Positions 28,849-38,596 of a stretch of DNA of 64,000 nt are shown here, piece by piece. This stretch comes from Amycolatopsis sp. 2-15 (lineage in GTDB: Bacteria; Actinomycetota; Actinomycetes; Mycobacteriales; Pseudonocardiaceae). A program made the translations under genes and the position numbers. The notes below the pieces were generated by a model. It ran no database searches and was not told the DNA's origin. It worked only from the letters and a program-made list of their open reading frames with translations. The DNA lies in NCBI RefSeq assembly GCF_030285625.1, contig NZ_CP127294.1:9146001-9210000 (forward strand). Direction: 5' to 3'. Every line of letters begins with the position of its first letter. Within the stretch, counting starts at the first letter, position 1.

Positions 28849-30699
28849 TCACTCGCCGGGCTGCACGCTCTGCTCGAAGTAGTCCGCCAGCGTCCCCGGG
28901 GTCGGCGCAGCGCCCTGACCTGCGGAATTGACCTGGTAGATGAACCCGGCGAGCGGCCGGTCGGACACCGTGAACACCAGCACCGCCGCGTTCTGCCCGG
29001 CCGCCGACGAGTAGCGGCCCTCCAGTCCGTTGCCCTTCCACGCGGCCTCGACGCGGTCGCCGCCCGCGGAGGCGAGCAGCCCGTCCGTGTATTGCTTCAG
29101 CACCGCGGCCGACGTGCCTTGCACGTACGTCACCTGCGAGCCCGCGCGGCCCGGCGCCGCGCACGTCGAGGTGGCGCCGAGGCTCTGCGCCGGCGCGGCC
29201 GGGCCGTTGCCCATGCCGGGGCGGCAGCCGCCGGTGTCGGCGATCTTCCCCGCGAGCTGGCGCAGGCATCCGGTGAGGCCCTGGGCGTCGGCCGGCCCGG
29301 GCGTGCGGCACTGGTCCGCGGTGTAGGTCTGCACCGACGAGGACGACGTCAGGAACACCGTGAGCCCCGCCGCGAGAACCACGACCACCGCCACCGCGAC
29401 GCCGATCCACAGCTTGGTACGGCTCTTCTTCTTCGCTGGCGCAGCGCCAGCAGCGGCGGCGGCCGGCGAGTACGTCGGGAAGTTCGACGGCGCCGGCCCC
29501 GCCGGGAACGACGGTTGCGCGTACCCGGCCGGAGGCTGCTGCGGGGGCGGCGGCGGATACCCGCCCGGCGCGTAGGCGGGCGCACCCGCGGCGACCTGGC
29601 CCTCCACGTTCTGCGTCCGCATCGACAGCCCGTCGCGCGCCACGTGCTGCGCGCCGAGCGCCACGGCCGTTTCCGGCTGGTCGAGGCTCGCGGGCACCAC
29701 GCCGATCTTCTCCGCGATCATCGAGCCGACCAGCGGCAGCCGGCTCGACCCGCCGACCAGGTAGATGCCCGCGAGGCGGTCCGGCGTCAGCCCGGCCGTC
29801 CGCAGCGTGCGCGCGAGCAGCTCCACGCTGCGCAGCATCGCCGGGCGCACCAGTCCTTCGAGCTCGCCGCGCGTGACCAGCACGTCCTTGAACGGCTCCG
29901 GCATCGGCACCTCGGTCTGCGGGTGCCGCGACAGCGCCTCCTTGGCCGCCTTCACGTCCTCCTGCAACGCGCGCCGCGTGCGCCGGTCCGCCGTGGACTC
30001 CGGGCGCAGAAGGCGTTGCCAGCGCTGGGGATCCGAGTGCGAGACCTCGCGTCCGACGTGCACCATCAGCGCCTGGTCGACGTCGAGGCCGCCGAGGTCG
30101 GGCAGGCCGTCTTCGGCGAGCACGACGTAGCCGTTCTGCGTCGCGCCGACCACGGCGACATCGAACGTGCCCGCACCCAGGTCGTACACCGCGAGCGCCT
30201 GCCCGGGCGCGAGCCCCTTGCCCGGGAACGACGCGAAGTGCGCGGCCGCGGCGACGGGTTCGGGCACCAGGACCACGCTCGCGTCGATGCCCGCGAGCCG
30301 GGCCGAGGACAGCAGGACGTTGCGGCGCACCGGGCCCCACTGCGCGGGGTGGGTGAGGCGGACCTCGTCGGGCTGCTCGCCGCCGAGCTGACGGGTGGTC
30401 TCGTCGAGCACGCGGCGCAGGATCGCGGCGAGGGCTTCGTTGACGGGCACGACGTCGGTGCCCAGCAGCAGCGTCTGCTCGTCGATGCGGCGTTTCGGGT
30501 TGGGCTCGAAGCGGGTGGGGTCCAAGCGCGCGCGGCGTTCGGCGTCGCGGCCCACCATGATCGTGCCGTCCTCGCCCGCGAAGATGGCCGAGGGCATGTT
30601 GGCCGAGCCGTCCACCTCGACGACCCGCGGCGGCCTGCCGTGTGCGGAAAGCACGGCGACCGTGTTGGACGTCCCCAGGTCCACCGACAGGATCCGCAC
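28849..30699 (-). CDS. membrane-anchored Hsp70-family protein
   Basis: A 616-residue protein with an unusual layout. Residues 1 to about 365 are an Hsp70/actin-type ATPase (VDLGTSNTVAVL phosphate loop; YDLGAGTFDVAVV; GIYLVGGSSRLPLV). A Pro/Ala/Tyr-rich linker follows (about 380-440, with PPPPPQQPP), then a basic stop (KKKSRTKLW), one transmembrane helix (about 446-467), and an extracytoplasmic C-terminal domain with paired cysteines (about 475-616). The substrate-binding Hsp70 domain is absent. The GTG at 30699 follows AAGGGGAG. This suggests a cytosolic ATPase sensing or acting across the membrane; function unknown. Confidence 0.85.
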   Translation of the reverse strand: MRILSVDLGTSNTVAVLSAHGRPPRVVEVDGSANMPSAIFAGEDGTIMVGRDAERRARLDPTRFEPNPKRRIDEQTLLLGTDVVPVNEALAAILRRVLDETTRQLGGEQPDEVRLTHPAQWGPVRRNVLLSSARLAGIDASVVLVPEPVAAAAHFASFPGKGLAPGQALAVYDLGAGTFDVAVVGATQNGYVVLAEDGLPDLGGLDVDQALMVHVGREVSHSDPQRWQRLLRPESTADRRTRRALQEDVKAAKEALSRHPQTEVPMPEPFKDVLVTRGELEGLVRPAMLRSVELLARTLRTAGLTPDRLAGIYLVGGSSRLPLVGSMIAEKIGVVPASLDQPETAVALGAQHVARDGLSMRTQNVEGQVAAGAPAYAPGGYPPPPPQQPPAGYAQPSFPAGPAPSNFPTYSPAAAAAGAAPAKKKSRTKLWIGVAVAVVVVLAAGLTVFLTSSSSVQTYTADQCRTPGPADAQGLTGCLRQLAGKIADTGGCRPGMGNGPAAPAQSLGATSTCAAPGRAGSQVTYVQGTSAAVLKQYTDGLLASAGGDRVEAAWKGNGLEGRYSSAAGQNAAVLVFTVSDRPLAGFIYQVNSAGQGAAPTPGTLADYFEQSVQPGE

Positions 30700-30924
30700 T
30701 CCCACTCCCCTTCGCCGTAGCTGCGCTCGGCGGTGATGCTCCCATGCGAAGGGCTTCCGCGCGGGCGGACCCGCAGAACTGGTTGTGCTGGTCGCCCCGG
30801 ACGTGACGCAGTGCACGTCCGGGTCGCCGGGTCGGGTGATCGAGGACGCCGTGACCTGGGCGTTCGCCGCGAGTGGACCGTTCGCGACGGCGGGAATCGG
30901 AAACTGTCGGGGGTGCCGCGCATC

Positions 30925-33900
30925 ATGGAGGACGTGGCAGCAGACGTCCTCGACCTCTTCTCCCCCGCGACCCGCACGTGGTTCGAGGGGGCGTTCGCCG
31001 CGCCGACCGCGGCGCAGGAAGGGGCCTGGCGGGCCGCGCACGCCGGGCAGCACGCCCTGGTGGTGGCGCCCACCGGGTCCGGCAAGACGCTGTCCGCGTT
31101 CCTGTGGGCGCTCGACCGGCTGTCGGTGGAGCCACCGCCGGCCGAGCCGCGCAAGCGCTGCCGGATCCTCTACGTCTCGCCGTTGAAGGCGCTGGCCGTC
31201 GACGTGCAGCGCAACCTGCGCGCCCCGCTCGCGGGGATCTCGCAGGCGTCGCGGCGGCTGGGCCTGCCGGTGCCGGAGATCGAGGTCGGCATGCGCACGG
31301 GGGACACCACGGCGGCCGAGCGCCGGTCGTTCGGCAAGACGCCGCCCGACGTGCTGGTGACCACGCCGGAGTCGCTGTTCCTCATCCTCACCTCGTCGGC
31401 GCGGGAGTCGCTGGCGGGTGTGGAGACGGTGATCGTCGACGAGGTCCACGCCGTGGCGGGCGGCAAGCGGGGCGCGCACCTGGCGGTGTCGCTGGAGCGG
31501 CTCGACGCGCTGCTGCCGAAGCCCGCGCAGCGGATCGGGCTGTCGGCCACCGTGCGGCCGGTCGACGAGGTGAGCTCCTTCCTCGCCGGCGGGCGGCCGG
31601 TCACGGTGGTGCAGCCGAAGCTCGCGAAGACCATCGAGGTCCGCGTCGAGGTGCCGGTGGAGGACATGGCGAACCTCGACGGGCCGGCACCGTCGCCGAT
31701 GGAGCGGCTGGAGAACCTCACGTCGTTGTCGCAGCTGCCTTCCGAGGGCGGCATCGGCACGCAGGAGGAGATCGCGGGCGCCGAGGTGAAGCGGCCGTCG
31801 ATCTGGCCCGCGGTCGAGGAACGGGTACTGGAGCTGATCCAGGCGCACCGGTCGACCATCGTGTTCGCCAACTCCCGGCGGCTCACCGAACGGCTCACGG
31901 CGCGGCTCAACGAGCTGGCGGCCGAGCAGACGGAGCTGCGGGCCGGCGACGCGTTCCCGGCCGAGGCGATCGGGCAGTCCGGGCTCACGACCGGTGCGGC
32001 GCCGACGATCGCGCGGGCGCACCACGGGTCGATGTCGCGGGAGCAGCGCACCCACGTGGAGGAGGAGCTGAAGTCCGGGCGGCTGCCGTGCGTGGTGGCG
32101 ACGTCGTCGCTGGAGCTGGGCATCGACATGGGTGCGGTCGACCTCGTGGTGCAGATCGAGGCGCCGCCCACGGTCGCGTCGGGCCTGCAGCGCGTCGGGC
32201 GCGCCGGGCACCAGGTGGGGGCCGTGTCGTCCGGGGTGATGTTCCCGAAGTTCCGCGGTGACCTGGTGTCGTGCGCGGTGGTGGCGGAGCGGATGGCGGC
32301 GGGCGCGATCGAGGCCGTGAAGTACCCGCGCAACCCGCTCGACGTGCTGGCGCAGCACGTGGTGGCGATGGTGGCACTCGAGTCGTGGACGGTGCCGGAG
32401 ATCGCGGCGCTGGTGCGGCGGGCGGCGCCGTTCTCCGCGTTGCCCGACGACGCGTTGCACGCGGTGCTCGACATGCTGGCCGGACGGTACCCGAGCGAGG
32501 AGTTCGGCGAGCTGCGGGCGCGGATCACGTGGGACCGCGTGACCGGTGAGCTGCACGGGCGGCCGGGCTCGCAGCGGCTGGCGGTCACGTCGGGCGGCAC
32601 GATCCCCGACCGCGGGCTGTTCACGGTGATGACGCCGGGGGCCGACGACAAACCCGGTTCGCGCGTGGGCGAGTTCGACGAGGAGATGGTGTACGAGTCG
32701 CGCGTCGGCGACACCATCCTGCTGGGCACTTCGTCGTGGCGGATCACGGACATCACCCACGACCGCGTGATCGTGGTGCCGGCGCCGGGCCAGCCCGCGC
32801 GGATGCCGTTCTGGAAGGGCGACGCGGCGGGGCGGCCACTGGAGCTGGGACGGGCGCTGGGCGCGTTCGTGCGAGAACTGTCCACTTCGGACAGCGTGGC
32901 GGCGCGGGACCGGGCCGCGGCGGCGGGCCTCGACCAGCGGGCGTGCGACAACCTGCTGGCATACCTGGAAGAGCAGAAAGCGGCGACGCGGCACGTGCCG
33001 AACGACCGCACGATCCTGCTGGAGCGCTACCGCGACGAGCTGGGCGACTGGCGGATCGTGGTGCACTCGCCGTTCGGGGCGCAGGTCAACGCGCCGTGGG
33101 CGCTGGCGATCGCCGCGCGGTTGCGGGAGAACCGCGGGGTCGACGCGCAGGTGGCGCACTCCGACGACGGCATCGTGCTGCGACTGCCCGACGCGCTCGA
33201 CGCCGAGGGCGGCGAGGTCACCATCGGCGCCGACGACGTGCTGCTGGATCCGGAAGAGGTCGAGCAGCTGATCGTCGCGGAGGTCGGCGGGTCGGCGGTG
33301 TTCGCCGCGCGGTTCCGCGAGTGCGCGGCGCGGTCGCTGCTGCTGCCGCGGCGCGACCCGCGGCGCCGGACCCCGTTGTGGCAGCAGCGGCAGCGGGCGT
33401 CGCAGCTGCTGTCGGTGGCGGCGAAGTACGAACGGTTCCCCGTGGTGCTGGAAGCGATGCGGGAGGTCCTGCAGGACGTCTACGACGTGGGCGGGCTGCG
33501 GGAGCTGATGGCCGACGTCCGGGCGCGGCGCGTGCGGCTGGTGGAGGTGGAGACTCCGGCAGCGTCGCCGTTCGCGCGGAGCCTGCTGTTCGGGTACGTC
33601 GGGATGTTCCTTTACGAGACCGACGCGCCGCTGGCCGAGCGGCGGGCGGCCGCGTTGTCGCTGGATTCCGGGCTGCTGGCCGAACTGCTCGGCACGGAGG
33701 CGATCCGGGAGCTGCTCGACCCGGACGCCGTGCGCGAAGTGGAGCGGTCGCTGCAGCGGCTGGATCCCGAGCGGCACGCGCGTTCGGCGGAGGACGCGGC
33801 CGACCTGTTGCGCTTTCTCGGCGATCTGTCCACTGTGGAGGCTCTGGAGCGGGGGATCCAGCCCGAGTGGCTGGCGGAACTGGAAGCCGCGCGGCGCGCG

Positions 33901-35601
33901 ATCCGGGTGCGGATCGCCGGCGAGGAACGGTACCTGGCGATCGAGGACGCCGGGCGCGTGCGCGACGCGCTGGGGGTCGCGCTGCCGGTGGGGGTGCCCG
34001 AGGCGTTCACGGAACCGGTGGAGGACCCGCTGGGCGACCTGCTCGGGCGGTACGCGCGGATCCGCGCGCCGTTCCCGGCTTCGGCGGCGGCCGCGCGGTT
34101 CGGGCTCGGGTCGGCCGTGGTCACGGGCGTGCTGGAGCGGATGACCGGGCAGGGGCGGCTGGTCCGGGGTGAGCTGAGCCCCGTCGGGCACCCGGACACC
34201 CACGGCGTGGGGCTCGAATACTGCGACGCGGCGGTGCTGCGGCGACTGCGGCGGGCGTCGCTGGCGAAGCTGCGCGCGGAGGTCGAGCCCGTGGAGCCCG
34301 CGGCGCTGGGCCGGTTCCTGCCGTCGTGGCACGGGATCGGCGCGCGGCTGCGCTCGGCGCCGACGGCCGACGACGTGCTGTCGGTGGTCGAGCAGCTCGC
34401 GGGCGCGCCGTTGCCGGCGAGTGCCGTGGAGTCGCTGATCCTGCCGAGCCGGTTGCCGGGCTACTCCCCCGCGTTGCTCGACGAGCTCACCACGGCGGGC
34501 GAGGTCACGTGGGCGGGCTGCGGCGCGCTGTCCGGCGGGGACGGGTGGCTGGCGCTCGCGCCGACGGACGTGGCCGACCTGCTACTGCCGGAGGTCGAGG
34601 AGAACGCGCCGTCGAGTCCGGTGCACGAGGCTCTGCTGTCCACTTTGGAGGGTGGCGCGCTGTTCTTCCGGCAGCTGGTGGACCGGGTCTCGCCGCAGCT
34701 GGAGTCGCCGCCGAACGACGGTGACATCGCGGGCGCGCTGTGGGATCTGGTGTGGGCCGGGCTGGTCACGGGCGACACGCTGGCACCGCTGCGCGCGCAG
34801 GTCGCGGGCCACGGCGCGCACAAACCGCGGCGGCAGGCCCCGCGCGGCCGGTATGCGCGGTTGCGGGCGGGGCGCCCGGCGATGCCGTCGCGCACGGGTC
34901 CGCCGACGGTCGCGGGCCGCTGGGCTCTCACGCCGGCCCGGGAGACCGATCCGACGCGCCGCGCCCACGCGCGCACCGAGGCGTTCCTCGAACGGCACGG
35001 CGTGCTCACGCGCGGCGCGCTCGACACCGAACGGGTCACGGGCGGGTTTTCGGGGATCTACAAGGTGTTGCGCGGCATGGAGGACTCGGGGCAAGTCGTG
35101 CGCGGCTACGTGGTGGAGGGCCTCGGCGCGGCACAGTTCGCGGCGAAGGGTGCGGTCGACCGGCTGCGCGCCTTGTCGGGTCCCGCACCCGGCACGGACG
35201 GCTGGTCCGGCTCCCCGGCCCGGGCCGGCAGCGACCGCGCGGTGGTGCTGGCCGCCGCCGACCCGGCCCAGCCCTACGGCGCGGCCCTGCCCTGGCCCGC
35301 CGCCACCGGCGACACGAAGCACCGCCCGGCCCGCAAGGCGGGCGCCCTCGCGGTCCTCGTCGACGGCGTCCCCGCCCTCTACGTCGAACGCGGCGGCCGC
35401 TCGCTGCTGAGCTTCACCGAGGACCGCGCCCCCCTCCAAGCCGCGGCCGCGGGCCTCTCCACGGCAGTCCGCGAGGGCTGGCTGGGTCAACTGGCCGTCC
35501 AACGCGCCGACGGCGAGCAAGCCCTCACCTCGGAACTCGCCGACATCCTCCGGGAAGCCGGCTTCCGAGCTACACCGAAGGGACTGCGATTGCGCGCTTG
35601 A
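30925..35601 (+). CDS. lhr: ATP-dependent helicase Lhr
   Basis: A 1558-residue superfamily 2 helicase for DNA repair. The Lhr core has Walker A APTGSGKT (48-55), DEVH (172-175), SATVRP and the motif VI region QRVGRAGHQ. The long C-terminal half (about 870-1558) is the extension found in full-length bacterial Lhr. The ATG at 30925 is chosen because homology begins at VLDLFSPATRTWFEGAF. It is divergent from the Hsp70-like gene, with about 225 bases between. A huge minus-strand open frame across it is a codon-bias artefact. Confidence 0.95.
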   Translation: MEDVAADVLDLFSPATRTWFEGAFAAPTAAQEGAWRAAHAGQHALVVAPTGSGKTLSAFLWALDRLSVEPPPAEPRKRCRILYVSPLKALAVDVQRNLRAPLAGISQASRRLGLPVPEIEVGMRTGDTTAAERRSFGKTPPDVLVTTPESLFLILTSSARESLAGVETVIVDEVHAVAGGKRGAHLAVSLERLDALLPKPAQRIGLSATVRPVDEVSSFLAGGRPVTVVQPKLAKTIEVRVEVPVEDMANLDGPAPSPMERLENLTSLSQLPSEGGIGTQEEIAGAEVKRPSIWPAVEERVLELIQAHRSTIVFANSRRLTERLTARLNELAAEQTELRAGDAFPAEAIGQSGLTTGAAPTIARAHHGSMSREQRTHVEEELKSGRLPCVVATSSLELGIDMGAVDLVVQIEAPPTVASGLQRVGRAGHQVGAVSSGVMFPKFRGDLVSCAVVAERMAAGAIEAVKYPRNPLDVLAQHVVAMVALESWTVPEIAALVRRAAPFSALPDDALHAVLDMLAGRYPSEEFGELRARITWDRVTGELHGRPGSQRLAVTSGGTIPDRGLFTVMTPGADDKPGSRVGEFDEEMVYESRVGDTILLGTSSWRITDITHDRVIVVPAPGQPARMPFWKGDAAGRPLELGRALGAFVRELSTSDSVAARDRAAAAGLDQRACDNLLAYLEEQKAATRHVPNDRTILLERYRDELGDWRIVVHSPFGAQVNAPWALAIAARLRENRGVDAQVAHSDDGIVLRLPDALDAEGGEVTIGADDVLLDPEEVEQLIVAEVGGSAVFAARFRECAARSLLLPRRDPRRRTPLWQQRQRASQLLSVAAKYERFPVVLEAMREVLQDVYDVGGLRELMADVRARRVRLVEVETPAASPFARSLLFGYVGMFLYETDAPLAERRAAALSLDSGLLAELLGTEAIRELLDPDAVREVERSLQRLDPERHARSAEDAADLLRFLGDLSTVEALERGIQPEWLAELEAARRAIRVRIAGEERYLAIEDAGRVRDALGVALPVGVPEAFTEPVEDPLGDLLGRYARIRAPFPASAAAARFGLGSAVVTGVLERMTGQGRLVRGELSPVGHPDTHGVGLEYCDAAVLRRLRRASLAKLRAEVEPVEPAALGRFLPSWHGIGARLRSAPTADDVLSVVEQLAGAPLPASAVESLILPSRLPGYSPALLDELTTAGEVTWAGCGALSGGDGWLALAPTDVADLLLPEVEENAPSSPVHEALLSTLEGGALFFRQLVDRVSPQLESPPNDGDIAGALWDLVWAGLVTGDTLAPLRAQVAGHGAHKPRRQAPRGRYARLRAGRPAMPSRTGPPTVAGRWALTPARETDPTRRAHARTEAFLERHGVLTRGALDTERVTGGFSGIYKVLRGMEDSGQVVRGYVVEGLGAAQFAAKGAVDRLRALSGPAPGTDGWSGSPARAGSDRAVVLAAADPAQPYGAALPWPAATGDTKHRPARKAGALAVLVDGVPALYVERGGRSLLSFTEDRAPLQAAAAGLSTAVREGWLGQLAVQRADGEQALTSELADILREAGFRATPKGLRLRA

Positions 35602-36461
35602 GTGCCCAGCGCCCACCCCGGGCAGCGGGCTACGGGCTGAATCCGAAACCGAAAGGCCCCGCGACTGCGCCTGGCTGCCGCCGGGGTTCCCGGAGCACCT
35701 GCTCGACTATCGCGAGCGCCGACCGAGGCCGACGGGTCGCTGCTACGCGCCTGAGTGCCGCGGGGTCCGAACCGGTGGCAAGGCCCTCAGCCGCGCGCCT
35801 CAAGTCAGAGCGACGGCGAAGAGCCGCTCGTACCGCTTTGAGCATCTCAGCCAACGGACGACACCGAAGAGCCGGCGGCTGCTGTCCGGCAGCCTTCCCT
35901 TGCCCGCGAACTCCGGCCGCGCTCCCGAACGCCGCGCCGCAAAAGCCGAAACCGAAGGCCCTGCGACCGCGCACCCGACCACCGCAGAACCGAGCGACGG
36001 CGAAGAACCACTGACGCCGAAAAACCACCGGCTGCTCTCCAAAATGCCACGAACTCCAGCCGCGCTCCCGAACGCCGCGGCATAAAAGCCGAAACCGAAG
36101 GCCCTCCGACCGCGGACCTCGCCGCCGCAGGGTCCGGCGGGCGCCTGCTCGGCCACCGCGAGCGCTGACTGAGTCGAGAGAGCGGTGGCTCCCCGTCTCA
36201 GCGGCAAGGCGAGGTCGAAGGACCCCGACTGCGCACCTGACCACCGTAGGTCGGGGCCGGCGCCGAACGCGGTGCGCGGCCGGGCCCCGGGCCGGCGTGC
36301 AGAGGCCGCAGTTGCACGGCTGAGCGGCGAAGGGTTCCGGGATACACGACCGAGGGACCCGACGGCGGGGCTGACCAGCGTGGGTGCCGGGTGGGATTGG
36401 GGCGGACCAGGTGGTCATTAGACTTCGTCCGGATACTCGGCAGGAAGAAGGACGTTCGATC
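35602..36461. repeat. gene-poor stretch of degenerate ~143-bp repeats
   Basis: No conserved gene. Segments 35908-35987 and 36051-36130, 143 bases apart, are about 85 percent alike; both contain GCGCTCCCGAACGCCGCG and AAAGCCGAAACCGAAGGCCC. Weaker copies of the second block occur at about 35636-35690 (AATCCGAAACCGAAAGGCCC) and 36203-36250 (AGGTCGAAGGACCCCGACTG). GACGGCGAAGA(G/A)CC recurs at 35814 and 35996. Minus-strand frames here give repeated FGFGF/RFRLL peptides that look like by-products. The def promoter must lie near 36380-36440. Confidence 0.7.
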
Positions 36462-36962
36462 ATGGCGATGCGCGCTCTGCGCTACTTCGGGGACCCGGTG
36501 CTCAAGACGGTCTGTGATCCCGTGACGACCTTCGACAAGAAGGTCGAGGCGCTGGTCACGGACCTCATGGACTCGGTGAAGCCGGACGGGCGCGCGGGGT
36601 TGGCGGCGCCGCAGATCGGGGTGGGGCTGAGGGTGTTCAGTTACGACGTGGGCGGGCTGACGGGCTACGTGATCAACCCCGAGATCGTCTCGCTGTCGGA
36701 GGAGTCGCACGAGATCGACGAGGGCTGCCTGTCGGTGCCGGAGCTGTGGTTCCCGACCGTGCGGGCCAAGCACGCGGTGGTGCGGGGCGTCGACCTGCGC
36801 AACGAGCCCATCGAGGTCGAGGGAGTCGACGTGCTGGCGCAGTGCCTGCAGCACGAGACCGACCACCTGGACGGCATGCTCTACCTGGACCGCCTGACGC
36901 CCGAGCGCAAGAAGCAGGCGCTCAAGCAGGCGCGGGGCAAGGACTGGTTCTGGAACCGCTGA
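36462..36962 (+). CDS. def: peptide deformylase
   Basis: Removes the N-formyl group from nascent proteins. A 166-residue metalloenzyme with the three family motifs intact: GLAAPQIG (46-53), EGCLSVP (metal ligand Cys89) and HETDH (131-135, both metal ligand histidines and catalytic Glu). Start ATG 36462 after AGGAAGAAGG. It stands alone between repeat-rich and decayed sequence. Confidence 0.96.
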   Translation: MAMRALRYFGDPVLKTVCDPVTTFDKKVEALVTDLMDSVKPDGRAGLAAPQIGVGLRVFSYDVGGLTGYVINPEIVSLSEESHEIDEGCLSVPELWFPTVRAKHAVVRGVDLRNEPIEVEGVDVLAQCLQHETDHLDGMLYLDRLTPERKKQALKQARGKDWFWNR

Positions 36963-37288
36963 GCAACCGTCGGCGAAATGTGTTCAGGGTCGTGGAATAG
37001 TTTTCCCGAACGGAAACACCGGAATTGTTCAGACTCTCAACGCGGCCGTGCTCGATCTGCCGGCCGCGCTGGGAGTGTGGTCGAGGTGGTGACCCTCGGG
37101 CTCGGGATGCCGGGCGATCGACCCGACCAGTGCGCGGCTCGCCGGACGCTCGGCTTCCGCGCCGTGGACACCTGGACCACCGCCAGCGCGGGAGAAAGCG
37201 GGTTCGGCCGAAGAACGGCGAACCAGCTTCTCCCGAACCGAACCCGAACCAAACCCTCACCGGCACCAATCCGGATCCCCGGCCGCCA
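36963..37288. other. 326-base gene-free gap after def
   Basis: Between two convergent genes. I see no conserved reading frame, strong terminator or repeat. The last part (about 37225-37265) is rich in CCGAACC/AACC, giving the minus strand a run of GGTTCGG. Confidence 0.5.
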
Positions 37289-38212
37289 TCAGTGCTCGAC
37301 CGCCTTCTGGGCCAGCGCGGCGAGGGTCGCGTCGTCGGCGAAGGAGCCGTCCCAGACGGCGGTCGCGCGTGTGATCAGGCCGCGCGCGTCGAGTTCGAGC
37401 GCGGTGACGCCGCGGGGAACGGGGCCGCGAGAGGTCCACTCGTACCCACCGCCGAGTGCGCCGCCCAGGGTGTGGCGCACGGCCGAGCCCGGGCCGGGGT
37501 ACGGGAGCAGGTCGCGCGCCGAGGTCAGGAAGCGCGTGATCGCGGCCGGGCCCACGAGGTGCAGGTGCGCTGTGACGTCCTCGAACACCGCGTCCTCCGC
37601 GAAGAACTGTTGCGGCGACGCGCCGGTGGCCAGTGCGCCGGCGAGACCGTCGACCGTGCGGCGCATCACGGGGGCGGCCGTCTCGCCGACGGTCCCCTCC
37701 TTGAAGTCCGCGGGGAACGGCTCGCGCTTGCGCCGCACGTAGTCGATGCCGACGTGCCGGCCGTCCCAGTAGTCGACCCAGCGCGCGATCTTGCCGCCCC
37801 GCAGGTTGACCACGCCGGTCGCGCGGATCTCGCCAGGCGCGAACAGGCCGGCGGTGTTCGAGAAGAAGACGATGGCGCCGCGGTCGTCGCCGAGGATGCG
37901 CGTGGCGTAGGACTTCCCGTCGGCGGGCCACTTCGGCATGTTCTTCGCGAAGAGGTCGTGCAGTGATTGCCACGACGGCCAGACCTCGCCGGTCACCGCG
38001 TCGAGGTAGTTCATCTGCGCGCGGTTGACCTGCGCCATCGTCGCTTCGGGTTGTTTCCCGGTTTTGGCCAGGAAGTACGCGCCGAGCACCCGCGAGACGC
38101 CGGGCGTCGCGTGCGAGGTGTCGATGACCGTGCCGATGCCGGGCACCTGGCGCACACCCCCACCCGAGCTATAGCCCCGCGAGGCCGCACCCGCGGTCCC
38201 CGGCGGCAGCAC
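37289..38212 (-). CDS. NTF2/SnoaL-like protein, possibly 5'-truncated
   Basis: A frame of 307 codons containing two SnoaL/NTF2-like halves. The first has SLHDLFAKNMPKWP, GAIVFFSNTAGLF and ARWVDYWDGRHVG; the second has FFAEDAVFEDVTAHL and ELDARGLITRATAVWDGSF. The beginning (LPPGTAGAASRGYSSG) looks like the end of a Tat or Sec signal whose start is missing: the next bases upstream belong to an IclR-type remnant on the other strand. Either a GTG at 38212 starts a cytosolic form, or the gene lost its 5' end. Function unknown. Confidence 0.6.
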   Translation of the reverse strand: MLPPGTAGAASRGYSSGGGVRQVPGIGTVIDTSHATPGVSRVLGAYFLAKTGKQPEATMAQVNRAQMNYLDAVTGEVWPSWQSLHDLFAKNMPKWPADGKSYATRILGDDRGAIVFFSNTAGLFAPGEIRATGVVNLRGGKIARWVDYWDGRHVGIDYVRRKREPFPADFKEGTVGETAAPVMRRTVDGLAGALATGASPQQFFAEDAVFEDVTAHLHLVGPAAITRFLTSARDLLPYPGPGSAVRHTLGGALGGGYEWTSRGPVPRGVTALELDARGLITRATAVWDGSFADDATLAALAQKAVEH

Positions 38213-38214
38213 CG

Positions 38215-38490
38215 TCGTCCGAAGTCCCTTCGCCGGCCCAGCTCACGCGCATCATCCGCGACGTCCGCCGCTCCGGCGCCGCGGTGACCACGGACGCCAT
38301 GATCCCCGGCGTCACCACGGTCGCCGCCCCCGTGTTCTCCGAGGCCACGCCGCTGCCGCTGGCCGTCGCGCTCGCGATGCCCGTCGGCCACGCCGGCCCG
38401 GAGCAGGTCGCGAGCGCCACCGAGGAGCTGCTGCGCACGACCACCGCCGCGTCGGTGGAGCTCGGCGGACGCAGCCCCGCCGCCGGCTGA
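38215..38490 (+). pseudogene. C-terminal remnant of an IclR-family regulator
   Basis: The frame gives PSPAQLTRIIRDVRRSGAAV, then IPGVTTVAAPVFSEA and PLPLAVALAMPVGHAGPEQV, ending with ATEELLRTT and TGA. This order (...L..I..VRR.G.AV......G....AAPV......PLALA......) is the end of an IclR effector domain. The helix-turn-helix and most of the effector domain are absent, and the break coincides with the truncated 5' end of the oppositely oriented NTF2-like gene. Confidence 0.75.
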
Positions 38491-38596
38491 TCCCAGCTCG
38501 AATTCTCAGCGACACCACCGAAAAGGCGCCCAGGCGCGCCCACCCCTGGAGCCCCCGGACACCGTCATCCACTTTTCGTAAACTCGCTGTACATAA

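Noticed and set aside
28849..34332. A minus-strand open frame of over 1800 codons covering most of lhr
   Set aside because: Only its first third (the Hsp70-like part, 28849-30699) has real protein features. Beyond that it is the antisense shadow of lhr, rich in Arg/His/Gln/Pro, as expected from the strong G/C third-position bias.
35630..36463. A 277-codon minus-strand frame in the repeat field
   Set aside because: Its peptide simply mirrors the degenerate DNA repeats, changes frame between repeat copies and has no recognisable start or domain.
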